Source: Caldichromatium japonicum | GTDB lineage: Bacteria > Pseudomonadota > Gammaproteobacteria > Chromatiales > Chromatiaceae | Length of the DNA: 64,000 nt | Assembly (NCBI RefSeq): GCF_011290485.1 | Contig: NZ_CP048029.1 | Location: forward strand, 868,001 to 932,000 | Direction: 5' to 3' | Part shown: positions 29,713 to 39,970 of the stretch, piece after piece | Numbering within the stretch: the stretch's first letter is position 1 | How the letters are laid out: each line of letters begins with the position of its first letter | The notes under the pieces: generated by a model | Database searches by the model: none | The model's input: the letters and a program-made list of their open reading frames with translations, nothing else | What the model was told of the DNA's origin: nothing | Position numbers and translations under genes: made by a program

Positions 29713-31626
29713 ATGACAGTCGAAGCGCACAAAGAAACCCTTGAATTCAAGGCCGAGGTCAGCCAGGTCCTTGATCTGGTGATCCGTTCGCTTTATTCGA
29801 ACAAAGAGATTTTTTTGCGCGAATTGGTCTCGAACGCCTCGGATGCTGCCGAGCGTCTGCGGTTTGAGGCCTTGAGCGACGATGGGCTTTATGAGGGCGA
29901 CAGCCAGTTGCGGGTGCGCATCCTCATCGACCGCGACGCCAAGACCCTGACCGTCTCGGACAACGGCATTGGCATGAGCCGCCAGGAAGTGATGGATACC
30001 ATCGGTAGCATCGCCAGCTCGGGCACGCGTCGTTTCCTAGCGAGTCTATCGGGCGATCAGACCAAGGATGGCCAGCTCATCGGTCAGTTTGGCGTGGGCT
30101 TTTATTCGGCATTCATCGTCGCCGATCGAGTCACCCTGATCTCGCGCAGGGCAGGTTACGGACCGGAGCATGGGGTGCGCTGGGAATCCGATGGGCGCGG
30201 GACCTATACCATCGAGACAGTGGAAAAAGTGGTGCGGGGTACGGATGTGATCCTGCATCTCAAGGATGACGAGCAAGAGTTTTTGGAACAGTGGCGCCTG
30301 CGTTCGATCATCCAGAAGTTCTCGGATCATATCGCCATCCCCATCGAGATGCCCAAGGAGTACTACGGCGAGGAGGCTGAGAAGCGCAAAGGCCAGCCTC
30401 CGGAGTTTGAGCAGGTCAACCGTGGTACGGCGCTATGGATGCGCAACAAGTCCGAGATCCGCGAGGAGGAGTATCACGAGTTTTACAAGCACATCGCCCA
30501 TGACTTTGAACCACCTCTGGCCTATGTCCACAATCGGGTTGAGGGAACCAATGAATATACGGCGCTCCTCTATATCCCGCGCCGTGCCCCCTGGGACCTC
30601 TGGGACCGCGAGCCCAAGCACGGGGTCAAGCTCTATGTCAGGCGGGTCTTCATCATGGATGAGTCGGATCAGCTCATGCCGCGCTATCTGAGGTTCATCA
30701 AAGGGATCGTCGACGCCGACGACCTGCCGCTCAATGTCTCGCGCGAGATCCTGCAGCACAATCGTAAGATCGACGCCATCCGCCAAGCGAACACCAAGCG
30801 CATCCTGGGGCTCCTTGAGACCCTGGCTAAGGACGAACCGGAGAGATATGCCCTCTTTTGGGACGAATTCGGCAAGGTGCTCAAAGAGGGTCCGGCCGAG
30901 GATTATGCCAACCGTGAGCGGATCGCTGGTCTATTGCGTTTCGCGACGACCCACAGCGAGGACAACAAACAGCGCGTCTCGCTCGACGATTACATCGGGC
31001 GGATGCAGGAAGGTCAGGACAAGATCTATTACATCACCGCCGAAACCCCAGCGGCAGCACGCCACAGCCCGCATCTCGAGATCTTCCGCAAGAAGGGGAT
31101 CGAGGTTTTGCTGCTTTCCGATCGGGTCGATGAATGGCTGCTTAGCCATCTCCATGAATACAAGGGTAAACATCTCCAGTCGGTCGCCAAGGGCGAGCTG
31201 GACCTCGGGGGGCTTGCCGATCAGGAGGACAAGGAGACCAAGGACAAGGCGGCGACCGAGCACAGACCGCTCTTGGATCGGCTCAAGACTGCGCTGGGCG
31301 AGCGGGTCGAGGCAGTTCGGCCTAGCCAGCGCCTGGTTGAGTCTCCAGCCTGTTTGGTGGTCGGGGCCGATGACATGAGCATCCATCTGGCACGGGTACT
31401 CAAGGCCGTGGGCCAAAACGCCCCTCAGGTCAAGCCGACCTTAGAGGTTAACCTTGAACATCCGCTGGTCAAGCGGCTCGCCGCCGAGGCGGATACAGAT
31501 CGCTTTAATGACCTGGCCTCGATCCTGTTCGAGCAGGCACAGCTTGCCGAGGGCACTCAGCTCGATGACCCGGGGGCCTTCGTTGCCCGGCTCAATAAGT
31601 TGATAGCCGAGATGCTGGCAATCTGA
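29713..31626 (+). CDS. htpG: Molecular chaperone HtpG (Hsp90)
   Basis: A 637-residue ATP-dependent chaperone. The start MTVEAHKETLEFKAEVSQVL is chosen because the preceding residues are not family-like. The N-terminal Bergerat ATP site shows LRELVSNASDAAERLRF, VSDNGIGMS, IGSIASSGTRRF and GQFGVGFYSAFIVAD. The middle domain has YVRRVFIMDE and LPLNVSREILQHNR, and the C-terminal dimerisation domain is complete. An IS5-like remnant lies immediately downstream. Confidence 0.97.
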   Translation: MTVEAHKETLEFKAEVSQVLDLVIRSLYSNKEIFLRELVSNASDAAERLRFEALSDDGLYEGDSQLRVRILIDRDAKTLTVSDNGIGMSRQEVMDTIGSIASSGTRRFLASLSGDQTKDGQLIGQFGVGFYSAFIVADRVTLISRRAGYGPEHGVRWESDGRGTYTIETVEKVVRGTDVILHLKDDEQEFLEQWRLRSIIQKFSDHIAIPIEMPKEYYGEEAEKRKGQPPEFEQVNRGTALWMRNKSEIREEEYHEFYKHIAHDFEPPLAYVHNRVEGTNEYTALLYIPRRAPWDLWDREPKHGVKLYVRRVFIMDESDQLMPRYLRFIKGIVDADDLPLNVSREILQHNRKIDAIRQANTKRILGLLETLAKDEPERYALFWDEFGKVLKEGPAEDYANRERIAGLLRFATTHSEDNKQRVSLDDYIGRMQEGQDKIYYITAETPAAARHSPHLEIFRKKGIEVLLLSDRVDEWLLSHLHEYKGKHLQSVAKGELDLGGLADQEDKETKDKAATEHRPLLDRLKTALGERVEAVRPSQRLVESPACLVVGADDMSIHLARVLKAVGQNAPQVKPTLEVNLEHPLVKRLAAEADTDRFNDLASILFEQAQLAEGTQLDDPGAFVARLNKLIAEMLAI

Positions 31627-31655
31627 GCGGCTACTTGCCTAGGGTGTATTCTCAA

Positions 31656-32407
31656 TCAAGTCAACCAGACGATGGTGCAAGCCAGATAAACGAACGACAG
31701 GGAAGACGAGGCGAGCTTGTCGTAGCGCGTGGCGATGCGTCTGAATTGCTGGATGCGACAGAAGAAGCGCTTGATCAGATTGCGGTTTTTGTAGAGATGC
31801 CGGTTGAACGAGCGCGGATTGAGTCGGTTGGAGCGTGGGGGGATGACCGCCTGGCTGCCCTGTGCGGTCACCGTTTCGACAAGGGCATCCGAGTCGTAAC
31901 CCTTGTCGGCAATGACGCACTCGGTCGGTTGGTCCTGGATTAACGCCGCGGCCTGCTCGATGTCGGCGACCTGCCCTGCCGAGAGAATGACGCGCAGCGG
32001 ATTGCCCAAGGCATCCACCGCAACGTGCAGTTTGGTCGTCAACCCGCCCCGCAAGCGACCGATTTCCTGTTGGCCCGCTTTTTTGGGGCGCCAGCAGAAT
32101 GTGAGTGGGCGCGCACGATGGTCGAGTCGATGAACAGATGCTCCATGTCGGCATCGCCTTGCAGTGCGGCGGCCACGCGCTCCTAAACACCTTTCTCGCG
32201 CCAGCGCGAGAAACGCACATATGTCCGGTGCCAGTGGCCCAGCTCGGCTGGCAAATCGCGCCACAGACAGCCGGTGCGCATGATCCAGAGCACGGCTTTG
32301 ACAACGCGCCGGTTGTCCCTCGCTGTGCAACCCGGATCGCTCTTCTTCCCCGGTAACAGCTGCTCAATGCGTGCCCACCGCTCATCTCATAACATCTTCC
32401 GCTCCAT
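31656..32407 (-). pseudogene. IS5-family transposase, dead
   Basis: The reconstructed product starts MERKML at 32407. It has a TGA at codon 7, a second nonsense codon where KGVWERV is expected, and a frame change at an AAAAAA run after SAGAP. It still shows LFIDSTIVRAH (first Asp), VIADKGYDSDAL (second Asp) and a C-terminal FRRIATRYDKL block. The usual catalytic Glu before that block is replaced by Lys (NLIKRFF instead of NLIERFF). Exact ends are uncertain: imperfect terminal similarity between GGGTGTATTCTCA near 31649 and GGGGCTGTTCACA (minus strand, near 32465) suggests an element of about 820 bp. Confidence 0.85.
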
Positions 32408-32614
32408 CCTGACTCCTGCGCAAAAGTCAGGATATGACCAGACTTCACCCACTGTGAACAGCCCCTCGCCATGTCAGTGACTGTGAACGATTTATGCAGC
32501 CTCACTTGCATATGACATAGCACTATGCGCACGATTGAGAAGAGGACCTAGAAAGGATCGCTGGGGCCCCCAATGCGGTCTTGCGTGGCGCAGTGGGCGA
32601 GCACAGCCCCCTAG

Positions 32615-33355
<741 letters not shown>

Positions 33356-33481
33356 TATGCCCCAATCTCATCGGTACGTTACCCAAACATGGCGCGTCTG
33401 CGTGTGGTTCCCCTAGGTTGACGCCATCCTGTCGCGTCCGATTCCGTTATTTGCCCATCACCCCAACCCACGGAGACGCCT

Positions 33482-33853
33482 ATGGCCGTCGTAGAGCTCA
33501 ATGCCGCCAATTTCGAACAAACGATCCGCGATCACAGCTTTGTGATGGTGGACTTCTGGGCCCCCTGGTGCGGTCCCTGCCGCTCCTTTGCCCCTGTCTA
33601 TGAAAAGGTCTCAGCAGACTTCCCTGATGTCGTCTTTGCTAAGGTCAATACCGAGGAGGAGCAGGCAATCGCCGCCCATTTCCAGATCCGCTCGATCCCA
33701 ACGCTCATGATCTTCCGCGATCAGATCATCATCTTTGCCCAAGCTGGGGCCCTGCCTGAGGGGATGCTGCGCGATCTCATTACCCGGGCAGGCGAGCTGG
33801 ATATGGATGAAGTCCGCCGTCAGATCGCCGCCCAATCCGAAGCGCATGCCTGA
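33482..33853 (+). CDS. Thioredoxin-family protein
   Basis: A 123-residue cytoplasmic thioredoxin with the active site FWAPWCGPCRSFAP and the cis-proline loop IRSIPTLMIFRD. A C-terminal extension of about 20 residues (GELDMDEVRRQIAAQSE) goes beyond a standard thioredoxin. It is followed after 6 bases by a DUF1249 gene, probably one transcript. Confidence 0.9.
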   Translation: MAVVELNAANFEQTIRDHSFVMVDFWAPWCGPCRSFAPVYEKVSADFPDVVFAKVNTEEEQAIAAHFQIRSIPTLMIFRDQIIIFAQAGALPEGMLRDLITRAGELDMDEVRRQIAAQSEAHA

Positions 33854-33859
33854 AGACCC

Positions 33860-34366
33860 TTGAGCGATTGGAGCGCCACTGTCTTTCTCCTCGCGCGACT
33901 GGACGCCGGCCCAAGCCTCGGCGATCTGCTCGGACTATGCGAGGAGAACTTTATGCATCTGCGGCGTCTGGCTCCAGGTCTGCGCGATTATCCCTTGGGA
34001 CGCCTGATCTCGCGCTGTCCTGGGGCCGTTGACCTCGCTTTAGAGATTGAGGCCCAGGCTCCCTATACCACCAGCCTACGCCTTACCCATCTCTTTGCTG
34101 CATCTGCCGGCCATAGCGAACCGGATGCCCGGCTGCGCGTCTATCATGATGCGCGCCAGGTCGAGATCCTCAGCCTGCGCCAATCGATCCTCCCTTTGCG
34201 CGTCGGCTATGCCCCGCCTGCCCTGAGCGACAAATGGCGCGCCAATCTCTTTTTATCTAAGTGGTTGCAGTTTTGCTGTAGCCAGGGACATGGCTTCGCG
34301 CCCACTGCCCTTGATCGATCGTCTTGCGCCGTGCCGGCCGATCGCCTTGTCCGTTCCCCATCTTGA
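33860..34366 (+). CDS. DUF1249 family protein (YqiB-like)
   Basis: Begins at a TTG codon, six bases after the thioredoxin stop, with no better start nearby. The family pattern is visible: EENFMHLRRLAPGLRDYPLGRLISR, then TSLRLTHLF, ARLRVYHDARQVEIL and KWRANLFLSKWLQFCCSQGHGF. The function is unknown. The last 20 residues after the conserved block are not family-like. Confidence 0.85.
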   Translation: MSDWSATVFLLARLDAGPSLGDLLGLCEENFMHLRRLAPGLRDYPLGRLISRCPGAVDLALEIEAQAPYTTSLRLTHLFAASAGHSEPDARLRVYHDARQVEILSLRQSILPLRVGYAPPALSDKWRANLFLSKWLQFCCSQGHGFAPTALDRSSCAVPADRLVRSPS

Positions 34367-34408
34367 TCCACCTTGAGGCGAGCTTGTATCCGCTTGAAAT
34401 GGGCGGAT

Positions 34409-34430
34409 TGTTGACTAATTTACTTAGCTC
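34409..34430 (+). promoter_or_regulatory. Possible IscR-type operator overlapping the iscR -35 region
   Basis: TTGTTGACTAATTTACTTAG resembles both a -35 hexamer (TTGACT) and the GACT-AT-rich-core pattern of IscR type 1 sites, about 30 bases upstream of the iscR start. The right half-site is poor. Autorepression of iscR is known in other gammaproteobacteria, but here it is only suggested. Confidence 0.35.
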
Positions 34431-34459
34431 GCAACCTCAATACGGCAGGCACTCAAACC

Positions 34460-34930
34460 ATGAGATTATCGACCAAAGGTAGATATGCGGTGACTGCGAT
34501 GCTCGACCTTGCCCTGCATGCCGGGCAAGGACCTATCACGCTGGCCGACATCTCGGCCAAACAAGGGATCTCGCTGTCCTATCTTGAACAGCTGTTTGCT
34601 GCCTTGCGTTCCAAAAAGCTGGTGCGCGGGGTGCGCGGGCCTGGGGGAGGCTATTATCTCGGACGCCCCGCAAGCGAGATCTCGATTGCTAACATCATCT
34701 GCGCCGTAGATGAATGGGTCGAACTGACCCGATGCAGCGGGCGCCAGAACTGTCATGACGGCAGACGCTGCCTGACCCATCATCTATGGGATCAGCTCAG
34801 CAACGAGATCTTTCAATTTCTCGATCGCATCTCGCTTCAAGATCTCGTTGACCAGGGGGGACAGCTACAGTCCGGTTTGTCTGAGATGGAGGGGGTACCT
34901 CCCTTGCAACGGCATCGGCATGCCGCCTGA
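34460..34930 (+). CDS. iscR: Fe-S cluster-responsive regulator IscR (Rrf2 family)
   Basis: A 156-residue winged-helix regulator. [20 protein letters not shown] and [35 protein letters not shown] are the DNA-binding part. The three cluster cysteines lie in [13 protein letters not shown], followed by a LTHHLWDQL helix as in IscR. No iscSUA genes follow; prmB is the next gene. The gene therefore appears separated from its classic operon. Other Rrf2 members are less likely given the cysteine spacing. Confidence 0.88.
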   Translation: MRLSTKGRYAVTAMLDLALHAGQGPITLADISAKQGISLSYLEQLFAALRSKKLVRGVRGPGGGYYLGRPASEISIANIICAVDEWVELTRCSGRQNCHDGRRCLTHHLWDQLSNEIFQFLDRISLQDLVDQGGQLQSGLSEMEGVPPLQRHRHAA

Positions 34931-35065
34931 TGCGGATGCGTCGCTCACTCAAAACCACGGGCTGGTGGTATCCTTTTCTTTTACCGCCCAAGTGGACCGC
35001 GGATTAAGTCCCGCGTGCCGTCTTGCAGCATTGCCAATTGTTGATTGAAGTGGTCGATCGCCGCT

Positions 35066-35989
35066 ATGGCAGAACAGCCGGACGGTTTGTGCTCGATTCA
35101 AGATTTCATTCGCTGGGGGGCCAGTCGTTTCAACGCAGCTGGCCTCCATTTTGGTCACGGGACCGATAATGCCCTCGATGAGGCGGCCTTTCTGGTGTTG
35201 GGTGCCTTGCATCTCGCGCCCACTCTCCCCACGAGCTTTCGCGAGTGTCGTTTGACCCCGGCTGAACGGGTTCGGGTCACAGAGCTTATCGAGCGCCGGG
35301 TCGTTGAGCGTATCCCTTCGGCCTATCTGATCGGACGCGCCTGGTTTGCAGGTCTGGAGTTCGAGGTCGATGAGCATGTCCTGATCCCACGCTCGCCGAT
35401 CGCTGAGCTCGTCGAGGCCGGCTTTGATCCCTGGATTGATGGCGATCGGGTCCAACGCCTGTTGGACATTGGTACGGGCTGTGGTTGTATTGGCATCGCT
35501 GCAGCTGTCTATCTGCCGGATGCCGAGGTGGACCTGGTCGATATCTCGCCCCAGGCGCTGCATGTAGCCCAGCGCAATATAGAACGCCATCACCTAGGGG
35601 AGCGCGTGCAGGTCGTGGAGTCGAATCTATTCGCCGCGCTTGCTGGCCGCCGCTATGATGTGATCGTCTCTAACCCCCCTTATGTGGCGCAGCCCGAATT
35701 CGATCAGCTGCCGGCTGAGTATCATCGTGAGCCCCAGCAGGCCCTGCTTGCCGGTGAGGATGGACTCGAGATCGTTCTGCGTATCCTCGATGAGGCCGCC
35801 CAGCACCTCAATGACCGAGGGATTCTCGTGGTCGAGGTAGGAAATACCCAGCCTGCATTGGAGGCGCATTTGCCCGGCCTGCCGTTCACTTGGCTTGAGT
35901 TTGAACGGGGCGGTGAAGGTGTCTTTCTCCTGACGCGCGAGCAGCTCTTGGAGGCGCAGCCGCTGATCGAGGAGGCGCTGTATGCTTGA
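35066..35989 (+). CDS. prmB: 50S ribosomal protein L3 glutamine methyltransferase PrmB
   Basis: A 307-residue N5-glutamine methyltransferase. The start MAEQPDGLCSIQDFIRWG is chosen because the upstream residues are not family-like. It has the AdoMet motif LLDIGTGCGCIGIAAAVYLPDAEVDLVDIS, the catalytic VSNPPYV, and the PrmB-specific N-terminal helical part (ALDEAAFLVLGALHL). PrmC/HemK is the alternative, but the N-terminus and length favour PrmB. Confidence 0.93.
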   Translation: MAEQPDGLCSIQDFIRWGASRFNAAGLHFGHGTDNALDEAAFLVLGALHLAPTLPTSFRECRLTPAERVRVTELIERRVVERIPSAYLIGRAWFAGLEFEVDEHVLIPRSPIAELVEAGFDPWIDGDRVQRLLDIGTGCGCIGIAAAVYLPDAEVDLVDISPQALHVAQRNIERHHLGERVQVVESNLFAALAGRRYDVIVSNPPYVAQPEFDQLPAEYHREPQQALLAGEDGLEIVLRILDEAAQHLNDRGILVVEVGNTQPALEAHLPGLPFTWLEFERGGEGVFLLTREQLLEAQPLIEEALYA

Positions 35990-36115
35990 GCGGCACCGGA
36001 TCGGATGGTCCGGTGGATGCGATCGACTCCCCTCGCAGCGGGTTGGGTGCGCTGAACATCCTGGTGAAGACGCGCCGGCTTAAAAAGCGAAGGGGCCACT
36101 GATCCAGCAACAGGT

Positions 36116-36131
36116 TTGACATATTGGTCAA
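36116..36131. promoter_or_regulatory. Inverted repeat upstream of hemN
   Basis: TTGAC-ATATTG-GTCAA, a perfect 5-bp dyad with a 6-base spacer, 38 bases before the hemN start. It resembles an FNR site but has two extra spacer bases, so FNR control of this oxygen-independent enzyme is only a suggestion. Confidence 0.3.
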
Positions 36132-36168
36132 GGGGGCCCTTGCGGCTCCGGACCGGAGGATTGATAAC

Positions 36169-37554
36169 GTGGAACAAGGCGTCTCTTTCGACCTCGATTT
36201 GATTCGGCGCTATGACCAAAGCGGTCCGCGCTATACCTCTTATCCCACTGCGGTCGAGTTTACCGAGTCGTTTGGCGCAGCCGATTATCAGGCCGCCTGC
36301 GCGCGGAGCAATGCCAGCGGGCGGCCCTTGTCGCTCTATTTCCATATCCCTTTTTGCGATACGGTCTGTTTCTATTGCGCCTGCAACAAGATCGCGACCA
36401 AAGATCGCTCCTTGGCCTCTCCTTATCTCGAGCGGGTGCATCGGGAGCTGGCGATGCAATCCGAGCTGTTCGATCGCTCGCGTGTGGTCGAGCAGCTCCA
36501 TTGGGGCGGCGGCACGCCGACCTTTTTGAGCAATGAACAGATGGTCGAGCTGATGGAAGTCACCCGCCGATATTTCACCCTGGCGGATGACGAAGTCGGC
36601 GAGTTTTCCATCGAGATCGACCCGCGCGAGGCCGACGCCGTAACGGTCAAGCTCTTGCGTCGGATCGGCTTTAACCGGATGAGCCTCGGGGTCCAAGACT
36701 TCGACGAGCGGGTGCAGGCAGCAGTCAATCGCTTCCAGACCGAGGCCCAGACCATGGCCGTACTCGAGGCGGCGCTGGCCGAGGGTTTCCGCTCGACCAG
36801 CATCGATCTGATCTATGGTCTGCCCTTCCAGACGGTCGAGAGCTTCATGAAGACCCTGGATCGGGTGATCGAGGTCAATCCGCAGCGTCTCTCGATCTTC
36901 AACTATGCGCATCTGCCCGAACGTTTCAAGCCGCAGCGGCGGATCAACGCCGCCGATCTGCCCCCGCCCGAGGTCAAGCTTGCCATCCTTCAGGCCACCA
37001 TCGACCGTCTGACCCAGGCCGGCTATGTCTTCATCGGGATGGATCACTTTGCCCGCCCAGAGAACGAATTGGCTGTCGCCCAGCGGGCGGGGACCCTCTA
37101 TCGCAATTTCCAGGGCTATTCGACCCATGCCAACTGCGATCTGATCGGGATCGGGGTGACCTCGATCGGCATGGTGGACAATACCTATGCGCAAAACCAG
37201 CGCGAGCTGGATGCCTATTATGCCGACATTGATGCCGGGCGGCTGGCGATCTTCAGAGGGATCGCCCTCAATCGCGATGACCTCATCCGGCGCGAGGTGA
37301 TCACCCAACTCATCTGTCATTTCGAGCTCGACAAGACGGCGCTCGCTGCCAAGTGGGATATCGATTTCGATCGCTATTTCGCCTCCAGCCTCGCCAAGCT
37401 CAGGGTCATGGAAGACGATGGCCTGGTCGCGGTCGATTCGGACCGCATCCACATCCTGCCGCGCGGGCGCCTACTCGTGCGCAATATCTGTATGGCCTTC
37501 GACGCCTATCTCGAGACCAAGACTGGGCCAATCGGTTTTTCCAAGGTCATCTGA
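36169..37554 (+). CDS. hemN: Oxygen-independent coproporphyrinogen III oxidase HemN
   Basis: Radical-SAM enzyme of anaerobic haem and bacteriochlorophyll precursor synthesis. The start is the GTG eight bases after a GGAGGA site (36155-36160). The in-frame extension upstream is not family-like. The N-terminal DLIRRYDQSGPRYTSYPTA is typical. The cluster motif CDTVCFYCAC (C-x3-C-x2-C) is at about residue 62, followed by HWGGGTPTFL. YGLPFQTVES and FARPENELA follow. At 461 residues it is full length, true HemN rather than the shorter HemW. Confidence 0.95.
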   Translation: MEQGVSFDLDLIRRYDQSGPRYTSYPTAVEFTESFGAADYQAACARSNASGRPLSLYFHIPFCDTVCFYCACNKIATKDRSLASPYLERVHRELAMQSELFDRSRVVEQLHWGGGTPTFLSNEQMVELMEVTRRYFTLADDEVGEFSIEIDPREADAVTVKLLRRIGFNRMSLGVQDFDERVQAAVNRFQTEAQTMAVLEAALAEGFRSTSIDLIYGLPFQTVESFMKTLDRVIEVNPQRLSIFNYAHLPERFKPQRRINAADLPPPEVKLAILQATIDRLTQAGYVFIGMDHFARPENELAVAQRAGTLYRNFQGYSTHANCDLIGIGVTSIGMVDNTYAQNQRELDAYYADIDAGRLAIFRGIALNRDDLIRREVITQLICHFELDKTALAAKWDIDFDRYFASSLAKLRVMEDDGLVAVDSDRIHILPRGRLLVRNICMAFDAYLETKTGPIGFSKVI

Positions 37555-37700
37555 AGACTTCCCTTCGGTCCTGCGGTCATGTCGTGTTAAAATTTTTACT
37601 TTGAGATATGGGTGCCCGCCTGGTCGGGCAAGATGAACGAGCAATAGGCGTCGCGTTTGGCCGGCGATGAGCAGCCAGACGGGCGCGGGAGTCATGATTG

Positions 37701-38987
37701 ATGCAGGTGTCGGTTGAAGCGGGTGAAGGGCTTGAGCGGCGGATGCGGATCGATCTGCCCTGTGAGGAGATCCAGACCGAGGTCGAGAAACGGCTACAGC
37801 AGCTTGCGCATCATGCCAAGGCGCCGGGCTTTCGCCCCGGCAAGGTACCGCTTAAGATCCTACGCCAGCGTTATGCTGATCAGCTTCAGCACGAGGTCTT
37901 TCATGACCTGGTGCAGCGCACCCTGGGCCGGGCTCTAGAGCAGGCCGCGTTACGTCCGGCGGCCATGCCGCGGATCGAGCCCGATCTCGATCTGGCAGCG
38001 GGCCGTGCGGCCTATACAGCGGTGTTTGAGGTCATGCCAGAATTCGAGCTGGCACCACTCTCCGGTCAGAAGGTCAAACGTCCAGTCAGCGTGCTCACCG
38101 ACGCCGATCTAGATGACATGATCCAGCGCCTGCGCGAGCAGCGTCGAACCTGGGAACCGGTTGACCGTCCCGCCCAGACAGGCGATCTCTTGACTCTGGA
38201 CGCACTCGGTACGCTTGAAGGTCAACCGTTTCCGCGGGGTACAGGGAAGGGCATCCAGGTTGAGCTCGGGAAGACGAGTTTACTGCCGGGCCTTGAGGAC
38301 CATCTGACCGGTGTCGCAGCAGGCGAGACCCGGTCCATCGATCTCAATCTCCCCGACGACCATCCTGATCAGACGCTCGCCGGTAAGTCCCTCCATTTCG
38401 AGATCCAGATCCAGGCCGTGGCCGAGCCCCGCATCCCTGAGCTCGACGCCGAGTTCGTCAAAGAATTCGGGATCGAGGATGGGGACATCGAACGCTTCCG
38501 CGCTGATGTCCGCCGCAACATGGAGCGCGAACTGAATGAGCGCCTGGCGGCCCGCACCAAGGAGCGGGTCATGGACCTGATCTATGAGCTCAATCCGATC
38601 GAGCTGCCTAAATCCCTGGTCGAAAACGAGATGCGGAGCATGGCAGAGCAGATGCGCGAGGCATTGGCGCCGGGCAGGAGCGGGGTATCGTTGGCGCCCG
38701 AGCTGTTCGAGGCTGGCGCGCGTCGGCGGGTAGCCTTGGGACTGATCCTCGGCAAGATCATCCGCGACCATGACCTCAAGCCCGATCCCGCCCGGGTACG
38801 TACGACTGTCGAGCGTCTGGCTTCCAGCTACGAACGCCCCCAAGAGGTCATCGATTATTACTATTCCGACGCCAAACGTTTGGAATCTTTGCAGATCCTT
38901 GTCTTGGAAGAGCAGGTCGTCGATCTGATCCTTGACCAGGTCCAAGTCGAGGAAGAGCCGCTGAGCTTTTCTGAGCTTGCTGCGTAA
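37701..38987 (+). CDS. tig: Trigger factor
   Basis: A 428-residue ribosome-associated chaperone and prolyl isomerase. The ribosome-binding signature GFRPGKVPLKILRQRY is in the first 55 residues. The FKBP domain (GDLLTLDALGTLEGQPF, ELGKTSLLPGLEDHLTG) lies in the middle. The helical substrate-binding part includes NPIELPKSLVENEMR. The start ATG is one codon after a TTG in the same frame. It leads the tig-clpP-clpX-lon order. Confidence 0.96.
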   Translation: MQVSVEAGEGLERRMRIDLPCEEIQTEVEKRLQQLAHHAKAPGFRPGKVPLKILRQRYADQLQHEVFHDLVQRTLGRALEQAALRPAAMPRIEPDLDLAAGRAAYTAVFEVMPEFELAPLSGQKVKRPVSVLTDADLDDMIQRLREQRRTWEPVDRPAQTGDLLTLDALGTLEGQPFPRGTGKGIQVELGKTSLLPGLEDHLTGVAAGETRSIDLNLPDDHPDQTLAGKSLHFEIQIQAVAEPRIPELDAEFVKEFGIEDGDIERFRADVRRNMERELNERLAARTKERVMDLIYELNPIELPKSLVENEMRSMAEQMREALAPGRSGVSLAPELFEAGARRRVALGLILGKIIRDHDLKPDPARVRTTVERLASSYERPQEVIDYYYSDAKRLESLQILVLEEQVVDLILDQVQVEEEPLSFSELAA

Positions 38988-39032
38988 GACACCCAACTTC
39001 CAGGTCCAATACAACCGCCGCTACCATATCCT

Positions 39033-39686
39033 ATGACGATGATTGCACCTACAAGCCGCACCGATTGGCAGCCTCAAGGGGTGGGGCTGGTGCCGATTGT
39101 GATCGAACAAACCGCACGGGGCGAGCGCGCCTTCGATATCTATTCGCGTCTGCTGAAGGAGCGCGTCATCTTTCTCGTCGGCCCGATCGAGGATCACATG
39201 GCCAACCTCGTCGTGGCTCAGTTGTTGTTCTTGGAGTCCGAAAATCCGGACAAGGATATCCACCTCTACATCAACTCACCCGGCGGTTCGGTCACTGCTG
39301 GGCTCGCCATCTATGACACCATGCGCTTCATCCGCCCCGATGTTAGCACCATGTGCATTGGCCAGGCCGCCAGCATGGGTGCCCTGCTGCTGGCGGGTGG
39401 TGCGCCGGGTAAACGTTTCTGCCTGCCCCACTCGCGGATGATGATCCATCAGCCATTGGGCGGCTTTCATGGTCAGGCGACCGACGTCGAGATCCATGCG
39501 CGTGAGATCCTCTATATCCGCGACCGCCTCAATCGTATCCTGGCCCATCATACAGGCCAGCCGATCGAAAAGATTGCCGAGGATACCGAGCGCGATCGTT
39601 TCATGGATGGCGAGACGGCGCGCGAATATGGCTTGATCGATAAGGTGATCGTCGAGCGCGGTCCGGTACCGTCTAAAAGGCCTTGA
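39033..39686 (+). CDS. clpP: ATP-dependent Clp protease proteolytic subunit ClpP
   Basis: A 217-residue serine protease. The catalytic triad is visible: Ser in [14 protein letters not shown], His in [10 protein letters not shown] and Asp in TERDRFMDG. The N-terminal part [29 protein letters not shown] is typical. It lies 45 bases after tig and pairs with ClpX, encoded next. Confidence 0.97.
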   Translation: MTMIAPTSRTDWQPQGVGLVPIVIEQTARGERAFDIYSRLLKERVIFLVGPIEDHMANLVVAQLLFLESENPDKDIHLYINSPGGSVTAGLAIYDTMRFIRPDVSTMCIGQAASMGALLLAGGAPGKRFCLPHSRMMIHQPLGGFHGQATDVEIHAREILYIRDRLNRILAHHTGQPIEKIAEDTERDRFMDGETAREYGLIDKVIVERGPVPSKRP

Positions 39687-39970
39687 TGTCGCGGGATGTA
39701 GTCCCGATCTTTGCTTAAAACCGATGGGATTCATGACGAGCGCTTGATCATTTGTCCTTGAAACCCTGATGTGTTGACCGCATAGTGCCAGCACACGCCT
39801 AATCGCCGTGGATGACACTCCCAGGGAAGAGGGGTGTGGGTATCTTCTTGACGGCCTTCTCGTTTCGTGATCAAGTTTCTGTCATGTGACCCCAAACGGT
39901 CGAAATTGGACGTATTTCAACGCGCAACCTCTGGATGCGCATCCTTCCCAGCCCCGGAGACCGCCTCCCG

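Noticed and set aside
35722..37452. 576-residue minus-strand open frame opposite prmB and hemN.
   Set aside because: It runs across two well-conserved genes and is explained by their codon bias.
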